Source of the DNA: Pleurotus djamor
Lineage: Eukaryota > Basidiomycota > Agaricomycetes > Agaricales > Pleurotaceae
DNA: 64,000 bases
Direction of reading: 5' to 3'
Assembly (NCBI GenBank): GCA_029747585.1
Contig: JAPEVF010000042.1
Coordinates: forward strand, 1-64,000
In this document: positions 27,027 through 41,116 of the stretch, in pieces
Layout of the letters: every line of letters starts with the position of its first letter
Position numbering within the stretch: the stretch's first letter is position 1
The notes under the pieces: model-generated
Seen by the model: the letters and a program-made list of their open reading frames with translations, nothing else
Database searches by the model: none
What the model was told of the DNA's origin: nothing
Position numbers and translations under genes: made by a program

Positions 27027-27873
27027 TTACTTGCGTTTTTTGTTCTTTAAATGACTTTGTATCAATATACATACGCGATTGTGGATGGTGGAAAGGACAT
27101 ACGGTTTTGCGCGACATGTTGGGTGAATTTGGAGCCTCACCGTCGCTTGATGCAACACTTTCGGCGCCTGCGCCTGAAGCGAGTGCACTGGCGGTGAGAG
27201 ATGAGGTTGCGGGGGTTGTTGGTGCGGGGGACGATGGAGGCAATGCGACTTCTTTTGACTTGACACCATATTTGATTTCTTTGAAAACATCAATGTCAAC
27301 GTAGCTTGGAGAAAAGGCTCGGAAAAGAACTAACCTTTGGCTGCCCGGGTTTCGTTGGTGGCTTCAAAGAGTTGACGCATCCTTTCGTTGGCAATCATCT
27401 CATTTGCAGTCGGGAAGATAACTTGGCCCCATCCCTCAACATAGGCATTGGCTTCCTGAACGACCTCCATGATCTCAGCCTCTAGTTCCTTTTCAGCCGC
27501 CAGCAAGCTGTTCCATAGATCATCGCCTATCGAGCCTTTTTGCAACAAGTTCTGGAGAGCAGGTTTGTCTTCCCGAAGACGAATTACACGTTGAACGTCA
27601 GCCATAGCACGTCGAACAAGGGCAGCTTTCAACAAAGCATCCGAAGCAGGAGGATCAGATTTTCCAAGGAGTGTGACATAGAGATTGCGTTCATGATGAG
27701 GGGGGAAGTACGGTTCGACGAATTTCGCTGGTCACAAACGCAAATGAGTGACGTGTTTCAAGCGAGTTGGACAAAGACATACACGTAGAGTATTTTCTGT
27801 AGAAATGACTGAAGACGTATAATCCACCGAATATGATTATAACATAGGCAATTGGGACGAGAACGGAGGCCAT
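27027..27873 (-). CDS. SEC66: Sec66/Sec71-type subunit of the ER translocation complex
   Basis: Sec66 is a single-span subunit of the Sec62/Sec63 complex that supports post-translational import into the ER. The start at 27873 gives MASVLVPIAYVIIIFGGLYV, an N-terminal membrane anchor. The soluble domain includes VEPYFPPHHERNLYVTLL, ALLKAALVRRAMADVQRV, LREDKPALQNLLQKGSIGDD and EGWGQVIFPTANEMIANERM, all typical. The C-terminus is Ala/Ser/Pro-rich. A final intron with a GTATGT donor joins NMSRKT to a terminal NKKRK and a stop at 27027-27029. Without that intron the frame runs on for about 45 unconvincing residues. Length is about 230 residues. The gene is divergent from citrate synthase, with 208 bp between starts. 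Confidence 0.88.
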
Positions 27874-27957
27874 GGAGGCGAGAGATGAGAGTTGTAGAAC
27901 GAGGATGTGCTGGCGGACACGGGTGTAACGTGTTTGGCGCTCTTCCTGTGGCGCCCA

Positions 27958-27963
27958 CACGTG
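27958..27963. promoter_or_regulatory. E-box between SEC66 and CIT1
   Basis: A palindromic CACGTG lies in the 208 bp between the divergent SEC66 and CIT1 start codons. It is a possible bHLH site serving either gene. The motif is seen; function is not shown. Confidence 0.25.
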
Positions 27964-28081
27964 ACACGCCGACTCCTATAGCACCCCTATTCATGGTGTA
28001 AAATAGTTCCGCTCCGGGAGACCGTCGATTTCCTGGCCGAACTCGAACCGACATTTCACGTTCAAAACTTCAACCACCATC

Positions 28082-30410
28082 ATGCTAGCCCAAAATCTCT
28101 TCCCCCGTACGTTGCTCAGAAGCTCTCGCACCTTTGCGTCGTCTTCCCAGCGTTGGGCATCAACGAAGGTGAGTGTAATCGCGTCACTGCTCGCTACCCG
28201 CATGCTGATGGATGATGTGAATTATGCTAGTCACTTCGAGAAGCTATTCAAGAGGTTCTTCCGGCCAAGCAGGAGCAGCTAAAGAAGCTTGAAAGTGACC
28301 CTTCTAGTGCGATCACCTATAACGCACATCTAACTTTCCTACTATAGAAATCCGAGCACTCGCAGGCTGTCGTCGGTGATGTTAAGGCGCGTCGAATCTT
28401 ATCTGCTTTTTTTTCTTTTCTGACCTCCTAAATAGGTGGAGAACATAATTGGAGGCATGCGAGGCCTTAAATCCATGCTTTGGGAGGCATCCGTCTTGGA
28501 CCCCAATGAGGTATGTCCGTGCATACTTTTGACGGGCGTGCGCTCATCGGGCTTTGGTACAGGGTATCCGGTTCCATGGTCTTACGATTCCCGACTGCCA
28601 GAAGGTGCTCACTCCGGCACCTGGTGGCAAGGAAATCATCGCCGAGAGTATGCTCTGGCTCTTGATGACCGGTCGCGTCCCTACGACGGAAGAAACCCGC
28701 CAACTCTCCAAAGAGCTCGCAGAGAAAGGCGACCTCCCGGCCTTCGTGGAGAAACTCATTGACTCGTAAACGCGATTTCTCTCAATCATCATCATCATAC
28801 CATGTGGGTTAACTTGGACATCGCTTCTTAGGCTACCCCAGACTCTCCACCCCATGACCCAACTCGGCATCGGTGTGGCCGCACTAAACCAGGAGAGTAG
28901 CTTCCAATCTGCCTACGAGAAAGGTATCAAGAAGTCCGAGTACTGGACGCATACGCTGGACGATTGCATCAACCTTTTGGCTCGACTACCCGCTCTCGCC
29001 GCTCGCATCTACCGCAACGTCTACCACCCTGGCAAAGAACTTCCTGGTATTGACAAAGAGTTGGATCTCGTTGGTCAGTGAATTGTCTCGTACACTCCCC
29101 TGCATGTGAAATTGATGTTGACATTTGATGGGTTTGAACAGGCAATTATACCAAGATGCTCGGGTTCGGGGATAATCATAATCTTACCGAGTATCTCCGT
29201 CTTTACATTGCTTTGCATGGTGATCATGAAGGTGGTAATGCTTCAGCTCACACAGCTCGTCAGTGTCTATTCAAGCGCTCTATGTAACGTGAAGCTCACA
29301 GTTGCTGTAGATCTCGTTGGCTCGACGTTGGCCGATCCCTATCTCGCGTATTCCGCTGCTCTTTACGCGTTAGCTGGGCCACTTCACGGGTTCGTCGTTA
29401 TTCCACGAACCAGACTTTCTCTTCTGACCCACGCAATATCAATACAGGCTTGCCAACCAGGAAGTCCTTCGCTGGCAACAAGCGATGCAGAAGGAGCTTG
29501 GAGACAACATCACTCACGAGCAGATCAAGGAATACCTTTGGAAGACTTTGAAGAGTGGACAAGTCGTACCGGGGTACGTTTTCCCTTCCCCCCAATACTT
29601 ATGTGTGGGTCTTGGATACTGATGAGTACTAAATTATCATTATATGTTAGATACGGCCATGGTGTTCTGAGAAACCCCGACCCTCGCTTCATCGCTCTCC
29701 AGGAGTTCTGTGAATCTCGTCCGGAATTGATGTCCAGCCCAACCATCCAGTTGGTTAAGAAGGTTAGCACGTCCGTGTCTTTCTATTGCTTTACGCAACT
29801 AACGGTTGTCACTCTAAAGACATACGAGGTTGCACCCGATGTCCTCAAGGAACACGGAAAGGTCGGTGACTCTACCATCCCACACCTGTCCATCGACGCT
29901 CAATTCTCTTACAGACTAAGAACCCCTACCCCAACGTTGACGCCACATCCGGTTCGTTACTCACACCAGTGCTTTCTTTCCTTTCGTACCACACTAACAC
30001 TAACGCCAATTCAGGTTGCGTGCTGTACCACTACGGACTCACTGAGTACAAGGTACGCTCTTCCCACCTCGATCACTTTAAATTGGTGTGCTGACGACCA
30101 CTCTAGTACTACACCGTTATTTTCGGTGTTTCACGAGGTAGACTATTACTCTAATATCTAATCGGACGACAATTCCCTGATTATGATCGTTCCTTACAGC
30201 GCTCGGTGCAATTACGCAACTTGTATGGGCCAGAGGTTGGTCGAATTCTACCTGGCGTGACGGTATCGTTGCTAACATGGTGATCATAGCTCTCGGACTT
30301 CCCTTGGAGAGACCTAAGTGTAAGTTCAATCCCATTCATCCGGACTGACACTCAATGCAAGGATCACAGCTCTATCCATGGATGCCATCGAAAAGTTGAT
30401 CAAGAACTAG
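28082..30410 (+). CDS. CIT1: Mitochondrial citrate synthase
   Basis: The enzyme condenses oxaloacetate and acetyl-CoA in the mitochondrial matrix, the entry step of the TCA cycle. The N-terminus ([20 protein letters not shown]) is Arg/Ser-rich, like a presequence. Family blocks follow in order: [148 protein letters not shown], and a C-terminal DAIEKLIKN. The catalytic His in PLHGLA, the His in GYGHG and the Asp in PNVDA are present. The usual SDHEGGN reads GDHEGGN. About eleven short introns interrupt about 465 residues. A 2-methylcitrate synthase paralogue cannot be fully excluded, but the motifs favour citrate synthase. Confidence 0.93.
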
Positions 30411-30605
30411 ATCGTACCACGACGTCGATAGTAGGGGTATATTTGGTAGCCACATGATACCATAATTGTACACACTCGCAACAACCAACGAATACAAAGT
30501 TCAAACGTCCTCAAAGGAGCGAATGCAGAGAAAGTTATCATCCCTAAACCCAGGTCCAAAGTACTAGAAAACCAACCCATTACCAATTAATACGCCTATC
30601 TATCC

Positions 30606-31597
30606 TTAGATCCTTCGAGGACCTTGCGGGGCAGCATGAGGGGGAGGAGGTCCGCCCTGCATGGGATAACCACCGGGGGGAGGCATATGGCCAGGGCCAG
30701 GAGGCGGCATACCTCCGCGCCCTGGTGGGGGACCTCCACGTCCTTGACCAGGAACATAGCCGGGCCCACCGTATCCTGGCGGAGGAGGTCCTTGAGGTCC
30801 GGGACCAGGACCTGGATACCCTCGACCTGGGCCATTAGGATAACCCTGTGGAGGAGGTCTACCTCCACCTCCACCTCCAGGTATAGGAACGGAGTGAGAG
30901 TGCTGGGGCGGAGGTGGACGAGCTTGCGCTTGCTGCGGGGGAGGAGGACCACGGGGAACTGGGGGTGCGCTTACTGGCCCATCACGCAGCTGGACGGGAG
31001 GAGCGTTCTTCTCCGCGCTCTTCAAGATCTCGTCGCTAAAAGAATGTATCCGCCAGCTTAGCAACGATATATTGTCAAGGGAACGCATGGACTCACTCGA
31101 GAAGGTTAAGCGCGGCACACAGGACGACCCATTCAACACAATCTTCGTTGCCTTCACCGAGAGTTTGCCAAACAGCCTTTTCTTCGGGCGTCTTTCCAGT
31201 GATGCTGATGCGAGTACCACCACCGCTAGTGCTTGGGTTCTTCTGGATCTTGCCGAATTCGATGCGCTTCGGCGGGATATTATGACCTGCGTATGCAAAG
31301 TAGAACATACTCCAGAATGCGGCGTTAGGGTTGGGCTTGGATATCTGGAAGAGCGGAAGATCTGGGGAGTCTGGGGATGGAAGGGAGAGCTTGTAGATTG
31401 GGGAGATTACGCCTGTGTTGGCGATGGTCCATTTGAGATTACGTGAGGCTTCGCAACGAACAACACGAGAGTGGGAAGAAGCTCCGTGACCTGGGTCTGA
31501 TGCGGAACCCTTTCCGGATTCCTTTGGGCGAGGAGGGAAGAGCTTTGCGACGCAGAGATCGCCTTGAGGGGAAGGAGTGAGAAGATAGTTTTCAGCG
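30606..31597 (-). CDS. Conserved-looking protein of unknown function with Pro/Gly-rich tail (5' end unresolved)
   Basis: The readable part begins at NAENYLLTPSPQGDLCVAKL just after a good acceptor near 31597. It runs through VVRCEASRNLKWTIANTG, ISPIYKLSLPSPDSPDLPL, FWSMFYFAYAGHNIPPKRI, RISITGKTPEEKAVWQTLG and DCVEWVVLCAALNLL. An intron with a GTGAGT donor (about 31031-31090) joins this to DEILKSAEKNAPP. The last 130 residues are almost only Pro, Gly, Gln and Arg (PPPG-type repeats), ending QGPRRI with the stop at 30606-30608. The N-terminal 140 residues look like one compact alpha/beta domain, which I cannot name. No ATG exists in frame upstream of the acceptor, so a first exon lies farther upstream; none could be fixed. 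The Pro/Gly tail suggests protein-binding or condensate behaviour, which is only a guess. Confidence 0.68.
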
Positions 31598-32146
31598 TTC
31601 TGGCGGTGGGACGGGAGATGAATGGGAGAAGGCCGAGATTAGATTAGAGGAAATGGAACGCACAAAGTTTGTGTGGAGATAGGAGTATAGTATGTTTGTG
31701 GGTTGTCCTACGGTGGCGTGAGTGGAAAGCAGACTGGGCTAGAGAGGGGGAATCGCACCGTGCGGGGTGACGATGAGAGTCGGGAGGTGGTTTGGAAGGA
31801 CGGTGTGCGTCGGCGAGGCAAAGACAGCGTAGATGGCTAGACACAGCAGTCAGAGAACATGGACACGGCGAGACGGCGAAGGGAGGACTTGCCCGCCATC
31901 GAGACACTGAACACGAGCAACCTGGAGAAGGAAACGAGCAACGACGTAAAGATGCAGCGCCCGTTGCTTTTGTATGCCCCTATTTGTAGCGTGTCTGTCA
32001 CACATCCTTGTCACGGCCCCGTCCTTCCAACCTCAGCCAGCGTCCATCGATCCAAAGGACAACGGCGACACGGCTCACTCCAAGCCTCTGCTCAGCCACA
32101 GTCCCAGCCATCTGCGTCTCCGCCTCCCAAGCACCCCGCTGCTGAC
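31598..32146. other. Divergent 5' region
   Basis: This 549 bp stretch separates the readable start of the Pro/Gly-tail gene (minus) from the B56 start (plus). It should contain the missing first exon of the minus gene. The first minus-strand ATG that opens any frame is near 31898 and gives only about 20 codons before a stop. The plus strand has an open frame from 31859 in line with B56, but it is of low complexity and has no family resemblance. Confidence 0.45.
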
Positions 32147-34702
<2,556 letters not shown>

Positions 34703-35175
34703 AATCCCTCTTTTTTTTCTTCTAGATTGCCCTTTTACCACCATTTGCTGAACATTACTCTCGTCTGTTGCTTATACCCGACCACTTTTTTTTACATGCA
34801 CCAAACATACACACTCCTTTACTACTGTGTTCACTGTTATTAAACCTGTGTTCTACAAACCCTCCGACCTGTTGTTTTCATTTAATTTTTTCCTCCTCGA
34901 CATTTTCTATACATTACCTGGTGTTTCTTCGACCTTCTACCAAATGGATGTTTTTTCGAGTCCTTTCTGCAACTCGCGCGTAACTTGGTGATGAGGTCAT
35001 CGTTTAGCGCTTGACTTTGCCGTGTATCACGTGATCTGGTAAAGAACTTGCCAGAACGATCGACAAGTTTCTGGACGATGTGATCAGAGGCGTATATAAT
35101 GAGTCGAGACTTGGGAGGCCCCTCAAGTCGCATCTTTCTTTTCAACCTTTTTCCTCTCTTCTCTCTATCATCATC
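34703..35175 (+). other. B56 3' UTR and HSP70 promoter region
   Basis: The first part is T- and C-rich, consistent with the 3' untranslated region of the B56 gene. The last 150 bp carry heat-shock-element-like units and a TATA box before the HSP70 start, listed separately. I see no other gene. Confidence 0.55.
35043..35100 (+). promoter_or_regulatory. Candidate heat shock element and TATA box of HSP70
   Basis: In one 5-bp register there are AGAAC at 35043-35047, AGAAC at 35053-35057 and TTTCT at 35068-35072. This is a gapped set of the GAA/TTC units recognised by heat shock factor. A TATATAAT lies at 35093-35100, about 76 bp before the start codon. The units between are imperfect, so the element is a candidate only. 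Confidence 0.45.
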
Positions 35176-37359
35176 ATGTCTTCCTCAAAAGCTATTGGCA
35201 TTGATTTGGGCACCACCTACTCGTACGTCCGCTTTTAATCGTGCTGCACANGTTATCATCGACGACTGACTGGGNGTTTCNNATTTTTGTAGGTGTGTCG
35301 GTGTCTGGCAAAACGATCGTGTTGAGATCATCGCCAACGATCAGGGTAATCGCACAACGCCCTCGTATGTGTCGTTCTCCGACACGGAGCGTCTCATCGG
35401 TGATGCCGCGAAGAATCAAGTCGCGATGAACCCCCANAACACGTAAGTTCTCAACGATCCTTTTCATTGTTACGTGCATGAACTCATCGGATTTTCATCC
35501 AGTGTCTTTGACGCCAAGCGTCTCATCGGACGCAAGTTCGAGGATGCNGAAGTGCAATCCGANATCAAGCACTTCCCCTTCACTGTCTTCAGCAAGGGCG
35601 GCAAGCCTTACATCCGCGTTCAATACCGTGGNGAGGATAAGGAATTCGTAAGTCTAATCGTCCGTCTCCGATCATGGCTTTGATCTAACTCNCNCTTGTA
35701 GTCACCCGAAGAAATCTCCTCGATGGTCCTCACTAAGATGAAGGAGACTGCNGAGGCTTACCTTGGCACCACTGTCACCAACGCCGTCGTNACCGTCCCN
35801 GCNTACTTCAACGACTCCCAGCGTCAGGCTACCAANGATGCCGGAACGATCTCNGGNATGAACGTCCTCCGTATCATCAACGAGCCNACCGCCGCTGCCA
35901 TCGCCTACGGTCTTGACAAGAAGGTNACNGGCGAGCGCAACGTNCTCATCTTCGATCTCGGTGGAGGAACCTTCGATGTCTCNCTCTTGACCATCGAAGA
36001 GGGTATCTTCGAAGTCAAGGCNACCGCNGGTGACACCCATCTTGGTGGTGAAGATTTCGATAACCGTCTTGTCAACCACTTCGCGCAGGAGTTCAAGCGC
36101 AAGCACAAGAAAGGTAATGCCGTTTCCTCATTCGGGTTTAATAATGCTTTACTGACAGTTGACTGCTTTTAGATCTTTCCGCCAACCCCCGTGCCCTCCG
36201 TCGTCTCCGCACGGCTTGCGAGCGTGCCAAGCGAACCCTCTCTTCCGCCACCCAAACATCCATCGAAATCGACTCCCTCTTCGAGGGTATCGACTTCTAC
36301 ACTTCCCTCACCCGTGCCCGTTTCGAGGAACTCTGCCAGGATCTCTTCCGCAGCACCCTCGAGCCCGTCGAGAAGGTGTTGCGCGATTCGAAGATCGATA
36401 AGGCCAACGTTCACGAAATTGTCCTCGTCGGTGGTTCCACCCGTATCCCCCGTATCGTCAAGCTCGTCTCCGACTTCTTCAACGGCAAGGAGCCCAACAA
36501 GAGCATCAACCCTGANGAGGCCGTCGCTTACGGTGCTGCTGTCCAGGCTGCTATCTTGTCTGGTGACACCTCCGAGAAGACTCAAGATCTCCTCCTCCTT
36601 GATGTTTCCCCTCTCTCTCTCGGTATCGAGACTGCCGGCGGTGTCATGACCGCTTTGATTAAGCGCAACACCACCGTCCCTACCAAGAAGTCCGAAGTGT
36701 TCTCTACCTACTCCGACAACCAACCCGGTGTCCTCATCCAAGTCTTCGAGGGTGAGCGTGCTCGCACCAAGGACAACAACTTGCTCGGCAAGTTCGAGCT
36801 CTCCGGTATCCCCCCTGCTCCTCGTGGTGTTCCTCAGATCGAGGTCACCTTCGACATCGACGCCAACGGTATCTTGAACGTCTCTGCTTCCGACAAGACC
36901 ACCGGCAAGTCGAACCGCATCACGATCACCAACGACAAGGGTCGTCTGTCGAAGGAGGAGATCGAACGCATGGTCAACGAAGCCGAGAAGTACAAGGCCG
37001 AGGACGAAGCCGCCGCCTCCCGCATCGCTGCCAAGAACGGTCTCGAATCGTACGCATACAACCTCCGTAACTCACTCACCGACGAGAAGTTGGCTGAGAA
37101 GTTTGAGCCTGCCGACAAGACCAAGCTCGAGTCCGCCGTCAACGAAACCATCTCATGGCTCGATAACTCACAGGAGGCTTCGAAGGAGGAGTATGAGGAG
37201 AAGCAGAAGGAGTTGGAGGGCATTGCCAACCCCATCATGCAGAAGCTTTACGGCGCTGCTGGTGGTGCACCTGGTGGCTTCCCCGGTGGCGGCGCTGCTC
37301 CGGGCGGCTTCCCAGGCGGTGGTGCCGAAGACGGTCCCAGTGTCGAGGAGGTTGACTAG
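35176..37359 (+). CDS. Cytosolic HSP70 chaperone (Ssa type)
   Basis: An ATP-driven chaperone for folding, translocation and stress recovery in the cytosol. The start [20 protein letters not shown] contains the first HSP70 signature, split by an intron at 35223-35292. The second, [14 protein letters not shown], and third, [16 protein letters not shown], are intact. The substrate-binding domain has [20 protein letters not shown] and [18 protein letters not shown]. The C-terminus is Gly/Ala/Pro-rich and ends in EEVD, the TPR co-chaperone motif of cytosolic forms. There is no presequence and no HDEL, which rules out mitochondrial and ER paralogues. The length is about 650 residues, usual for Ssa proteins. 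Four introns lie in the first half and the last 1.2 kb is one exon. Codon use is strongly C-ending, as expected of a highly expressed gene. About 20 N bases fall in the gene. Confidence 0.96.
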
Positions 37360-37580
37360 TTCTCTGACTCTGTCGCATCGGACATTCGTNGCTNCTTCAA
37401 NTAAAATACTNGCATTCNTCANANNTATAAGCACNTGCANTANTGTAGACTCNNTCCANTTGTAATNTAGCATGCANTTCTCTNTTCNTTTCTTTCNGCA
37501 ATGACATGANNGTGNNTGAACGCTGAGAACGACAACAAGGTCTGAGTAAAAGTCAGGTCTTAGGTGCNTAGGCCTGNTTG

Positions 37581-40500
37581 TCAAGTAGCTCGTAATGCCC
37601 CTGCGAAAACCTTTCCTCCNGCTACTGGCCGTTGGAGTTTGTTTGCACCTAAGTCGTCGNATGAACAAAGGNNTTGAGAANATTGAACGAAANACTCNTA
37701 CCTGCTTCNACCTTGAATGAAGCCATGACGAAGGCATCGAGGTTAGGCGTCTCTGNGAAGCGCACTCATCAAGACNTCANCTCNANAGCTAGATGNAAGA
37801 AATCCTACCAATATCTCGCATGCCATAAAAGTCTGCAATCACTTCTTGGGCATCCACCTTCAACGTGAAGAATCCCCTGTANAAACCTTCGCTCCAATGT
37901 AGATCACGATTANCAGACACCAGNCTTCTTGANACGGCATCNGCCATGTCTTGNGTGAGNTTAACTCCAAACGTCGTAGGGGANGATACAGCTGTTCCAG
38001 CGAACTCGACGCCGATGCCACCTTGNCCTGTGGTTGAGTTATACCGTAGGCAGCGCCGTGGTGTGACAGACGGGCGATCAACCAGGGGGAAGAAGGCAGG
38101 ATCACAGCGTGTTGTGTCATTTGGATCTGTGGGGGGTATTGAGCGGGATGGGACGGCGAATTCCCTTGTGCGTTGCTTACAAGCCAGGTCGGAGACCCAG
38201 TTTACATGGCTATCACCAGAGAGGATGATCGTGTTGTCTATACTCTCACCATAAAGATGGTTGAGGATGCGATTGCGATTAGCTCTATAGCCATCCCATG
38301 AATCCTATCCGAATAGTGGGACAATGTTTAGATATGGCTCGTCGATGTTGTCATCTTCCAATAAGCAAACTCACCACGTTGACTAAGCGAACANNTNANG
38401 ATTATTCATCANCNGCGAGGCACGAAGGAAGCGAGNNGAGACCAGNCATACAATGTGAACCAAGGTCGATTTGGGTAAAGACGACTTGCTGTCTGATGGA
38501 ACGTCAGAGTGCGTCCTCGCTTGAAGTCAAGTCGGTCCTACGAACCCCACAATGCGCCATACCGCACCGCGTTGCTTGGACTTTGAGAGCGTCTCAAGGA
38601 ACCCTGTTGATCGAGTTAGCATTANCTTCTAGTCCGTACCATACTTTTACAACGAGACGTGCATTTTTCTTGATCGAAGCCCATGAGGGTTCTATCCTGA
38701 TCATCCGCAACCGAATCGATGGCTGTGTCAACGAGGGTAACACCGTTTGAGTTATCCGGAACACACCCTTGGGAGTAAGTAAATGACTCACAGTCTACAT
38801 GAGATAGTAATCGATCGAGGGGTTTAACCGAGGAGATAAAACGGCAACCTAACCTGTGTTATAGTACAACTGGGTGAAATCCAGTGAGTTATTGATAGGA
38901 TGGGTTATACTGCGAATGGTATCCCCGCTCACATCAGTGATATCTCTGCTATATTGGCCTAAGAAGGCATAATTGAGTGAGAGAGGCAGCCGCATTGCAC
39001 ATGTGCCAACGTACGAGTATCCAGCATGGTTAAGTCCTAGAAAATTTGGCAACAATTNAGATGCCGCAAGTCTCCGTGGATTTATCTAGACAAATGGTGT
39101 TACTAACGATCAGCTTTCCTATCTGGAAGTTTCTCCAAATCCTAAGCCGATTGTTGGGGTCGACTTGTCTAATGGGCATCCACTCGTGGTAAGCCCTGAC
39201 TGCGGCCATTTTTCGGTCNGTGAAGCAAGCTTCCGAAGGGGAGAAGGAGCATCCACTGCTCGAGTCATTGGAATTTGCAGTTCCGGCTTTCCAAGCTTGA
39301 TCTGCGACCTGCGGTGGACATNGTGAAAAGGCGTATGCCGGATGGGCAGTCATGGATCGTACCTCATGGTCATCCTGAGAGAAGGGTGCGGTGAAAATAA
39401 GAGTGGATTCGAGAATGATCGACATACCCTAAAGGAAGCTTNTCCATCAAAACATTACCAAGACCAAGTACTCCGAAAAAACCCACCACACCGTGATCCA
39501 AGGTGCCGATTGGTGCGCCATAACTAGACTAACATCAGTTCGATATTGGTTCAGGCGTTGCCGGTAGTCATGGATGGTAGCGAGTTCCCTGCCCATGGTT
39601 TCGCGACCGATAGCAGTACTGCCCCATGGCGTCAACGTGACTGANGCCGACGAAAAACGGTCGCCAAGATGCTCACCCATTGCCCAAAGACTCGTAAATC
39701 TACGGAGACGGATTAGCGTCAGTGGTTCAAGTTAGCCTCGGGGAAGCGTCTGGCGACGAAAAACTTTTGCTGACATAGTCCCCCAAGTGGATAAATATAT
39801 CAGCGCTGAGGTTATGGGCCGCGACTCCATATGCATTGAAATANCCTGGGTGAAGGGAAAAAGAGCGTCGNTTCAAAGTCGTGTGCTTTGCACGCTGCAA
39901 ACTTGGAGTGTGACTTGCCGGTTTGATATCTCGAGCAAGAGAAGACTGCGAGCGTCAAGGGCCTCCCGTTATTCACCTTCTGCGCAGCGGCTGGGTAAAA
40001 CGCGGGTGAGAGGGATAGCAGGCAAAGAGCATGTCATTTACTGTTAGGCATAGGAAGCGTTCGTGTGCGGCCGATCGGGCTGAGGGATTGGGGGTTTAAA
40101 CAGTCATGGAATTGAAAGAAGTAAGTTGTATCGGGCTGCAAGCCGGTAGCTTCGAGCTTAACGGTGTAATCGACCTCATATGATGTGAAAGCGTCACCAG
40201 AATTGACTGGAACGCCGGCTAGGTCGGGAAATAATGAGATTTTATATGACACACAAATTGGTAGGCTTTGGTCCAGTGCGGCGGATGCGGAAAAGGAAGG
40301 GAGAGCCCTGGTCCAGAGAAGCACCGAGGTGTCCAGAGGGTCGCCCTGCACAATGATATATGGGTGACTTTCCCAGTAAGGAACAATGGAATCCTCGGGG
40401 CTCACGCTAGCAACTGAAACAGCGAAGTAGGTGCCGACAACATGAGCGTGAGGTGACTGGTGAAGTTTGAAGGACCAACCTGAATGGGTAAAAACAATGC

Positions 40501-40866
40501 CGCCGTTCCATATGAATGGGCTCTATATGTCGCAGTGGTTAGGTAAAGATCCAGAGTTATAAAATACGAACATTGCGAAAATCAGCGCCATAAAAGGTGG
40601 GGTAGTGCTTATCGTCAAAAGCCCCCGAGTTTGCTTGAGCAAAGCGTGCTTGTATCGTGCTCGTGTCATGTGCAATCTGGCGGTTCGGATTCAGGAAGGT
40701 AGTTCAATTGTCAGTATTTCGTGGATCAACACGCCTGTGGAAAGTTTTTGAACGGCGAAGCATAGACCAAATTTTTGTCAAGATACTGATTTGCACTAGT
40801 GGGTGTGGTGGTGGTAGCAAGACAAGCTGTCGCCAGAGCCAGAGCGTGGGCTAGAGGCAAGGCCAT
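37581..40866 (-). CDS. Secreted PhoD-type alkaline phosphatase/phosphodiesterase
   Basis: The N-terminus, MALPLAHALALATACLATTT, is a likely signal peptide. It is followed by NQYLDKNLVYASPFKNFPQ. The PhoD N-terminal beta domain has YIIVQGDPLDTSVLLWTRAL and GLQPDTTYFFQFHDC. The metallophosphoesterase core has LTLAVFSC, NAYGVAAHNLSADIFIHLGD and VSLVMAHQSAPWITVWDDHE, then VADQAWKAGTANSND, MAAVRAYHEWMPIRQVDP and RLRIWRNFQIGKL. The last exons read through EFAGTAVSSPTTFGVKLTQD and LDAFVMASFKVEAGANKLQ to GALRAT, with the stop at 37581-37583. About a dozen short introns are present. Two of them appear to use GC donors (40677-40734 and 39846-39918). PhoD enzymes release phosphate from phosphoesters outside the cell. 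Many N bases lie in the 3' third, so residues there are uncertain. The gene is divergent from a Zn2Cys6 regulator. Confidence 0.88.
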
Positions 40867-41116
40867 CACTGTCACTGGGAGAGGTAAAGTTCAAGAGAAC
40901 GCCACGCGCCACCCCCTGAGAACTTACTGACAGGAATCCGACCTCCTCGGTGGACGTCCCCGCGTCACGCTGCCCCATGCGTCATGCGTCCGGCGTTTTA
41001 CACCGGTGAACTCTGTCAGAGTAATATATTCTTGCTTCTTGGAACAACATGATCTGCCAAAAACAATCTACTTATCCCACCTTCTCACACTCCTTCTCCC
41101 TCTTCAAATCATCACC

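Noticed and set aside
36169..36741. 190-codon minus-strand frame inside HSP70
   Set aside because: Antisense HSP70 frames are well known artefacts of strong codon bias. The sense protein is unmistakable.
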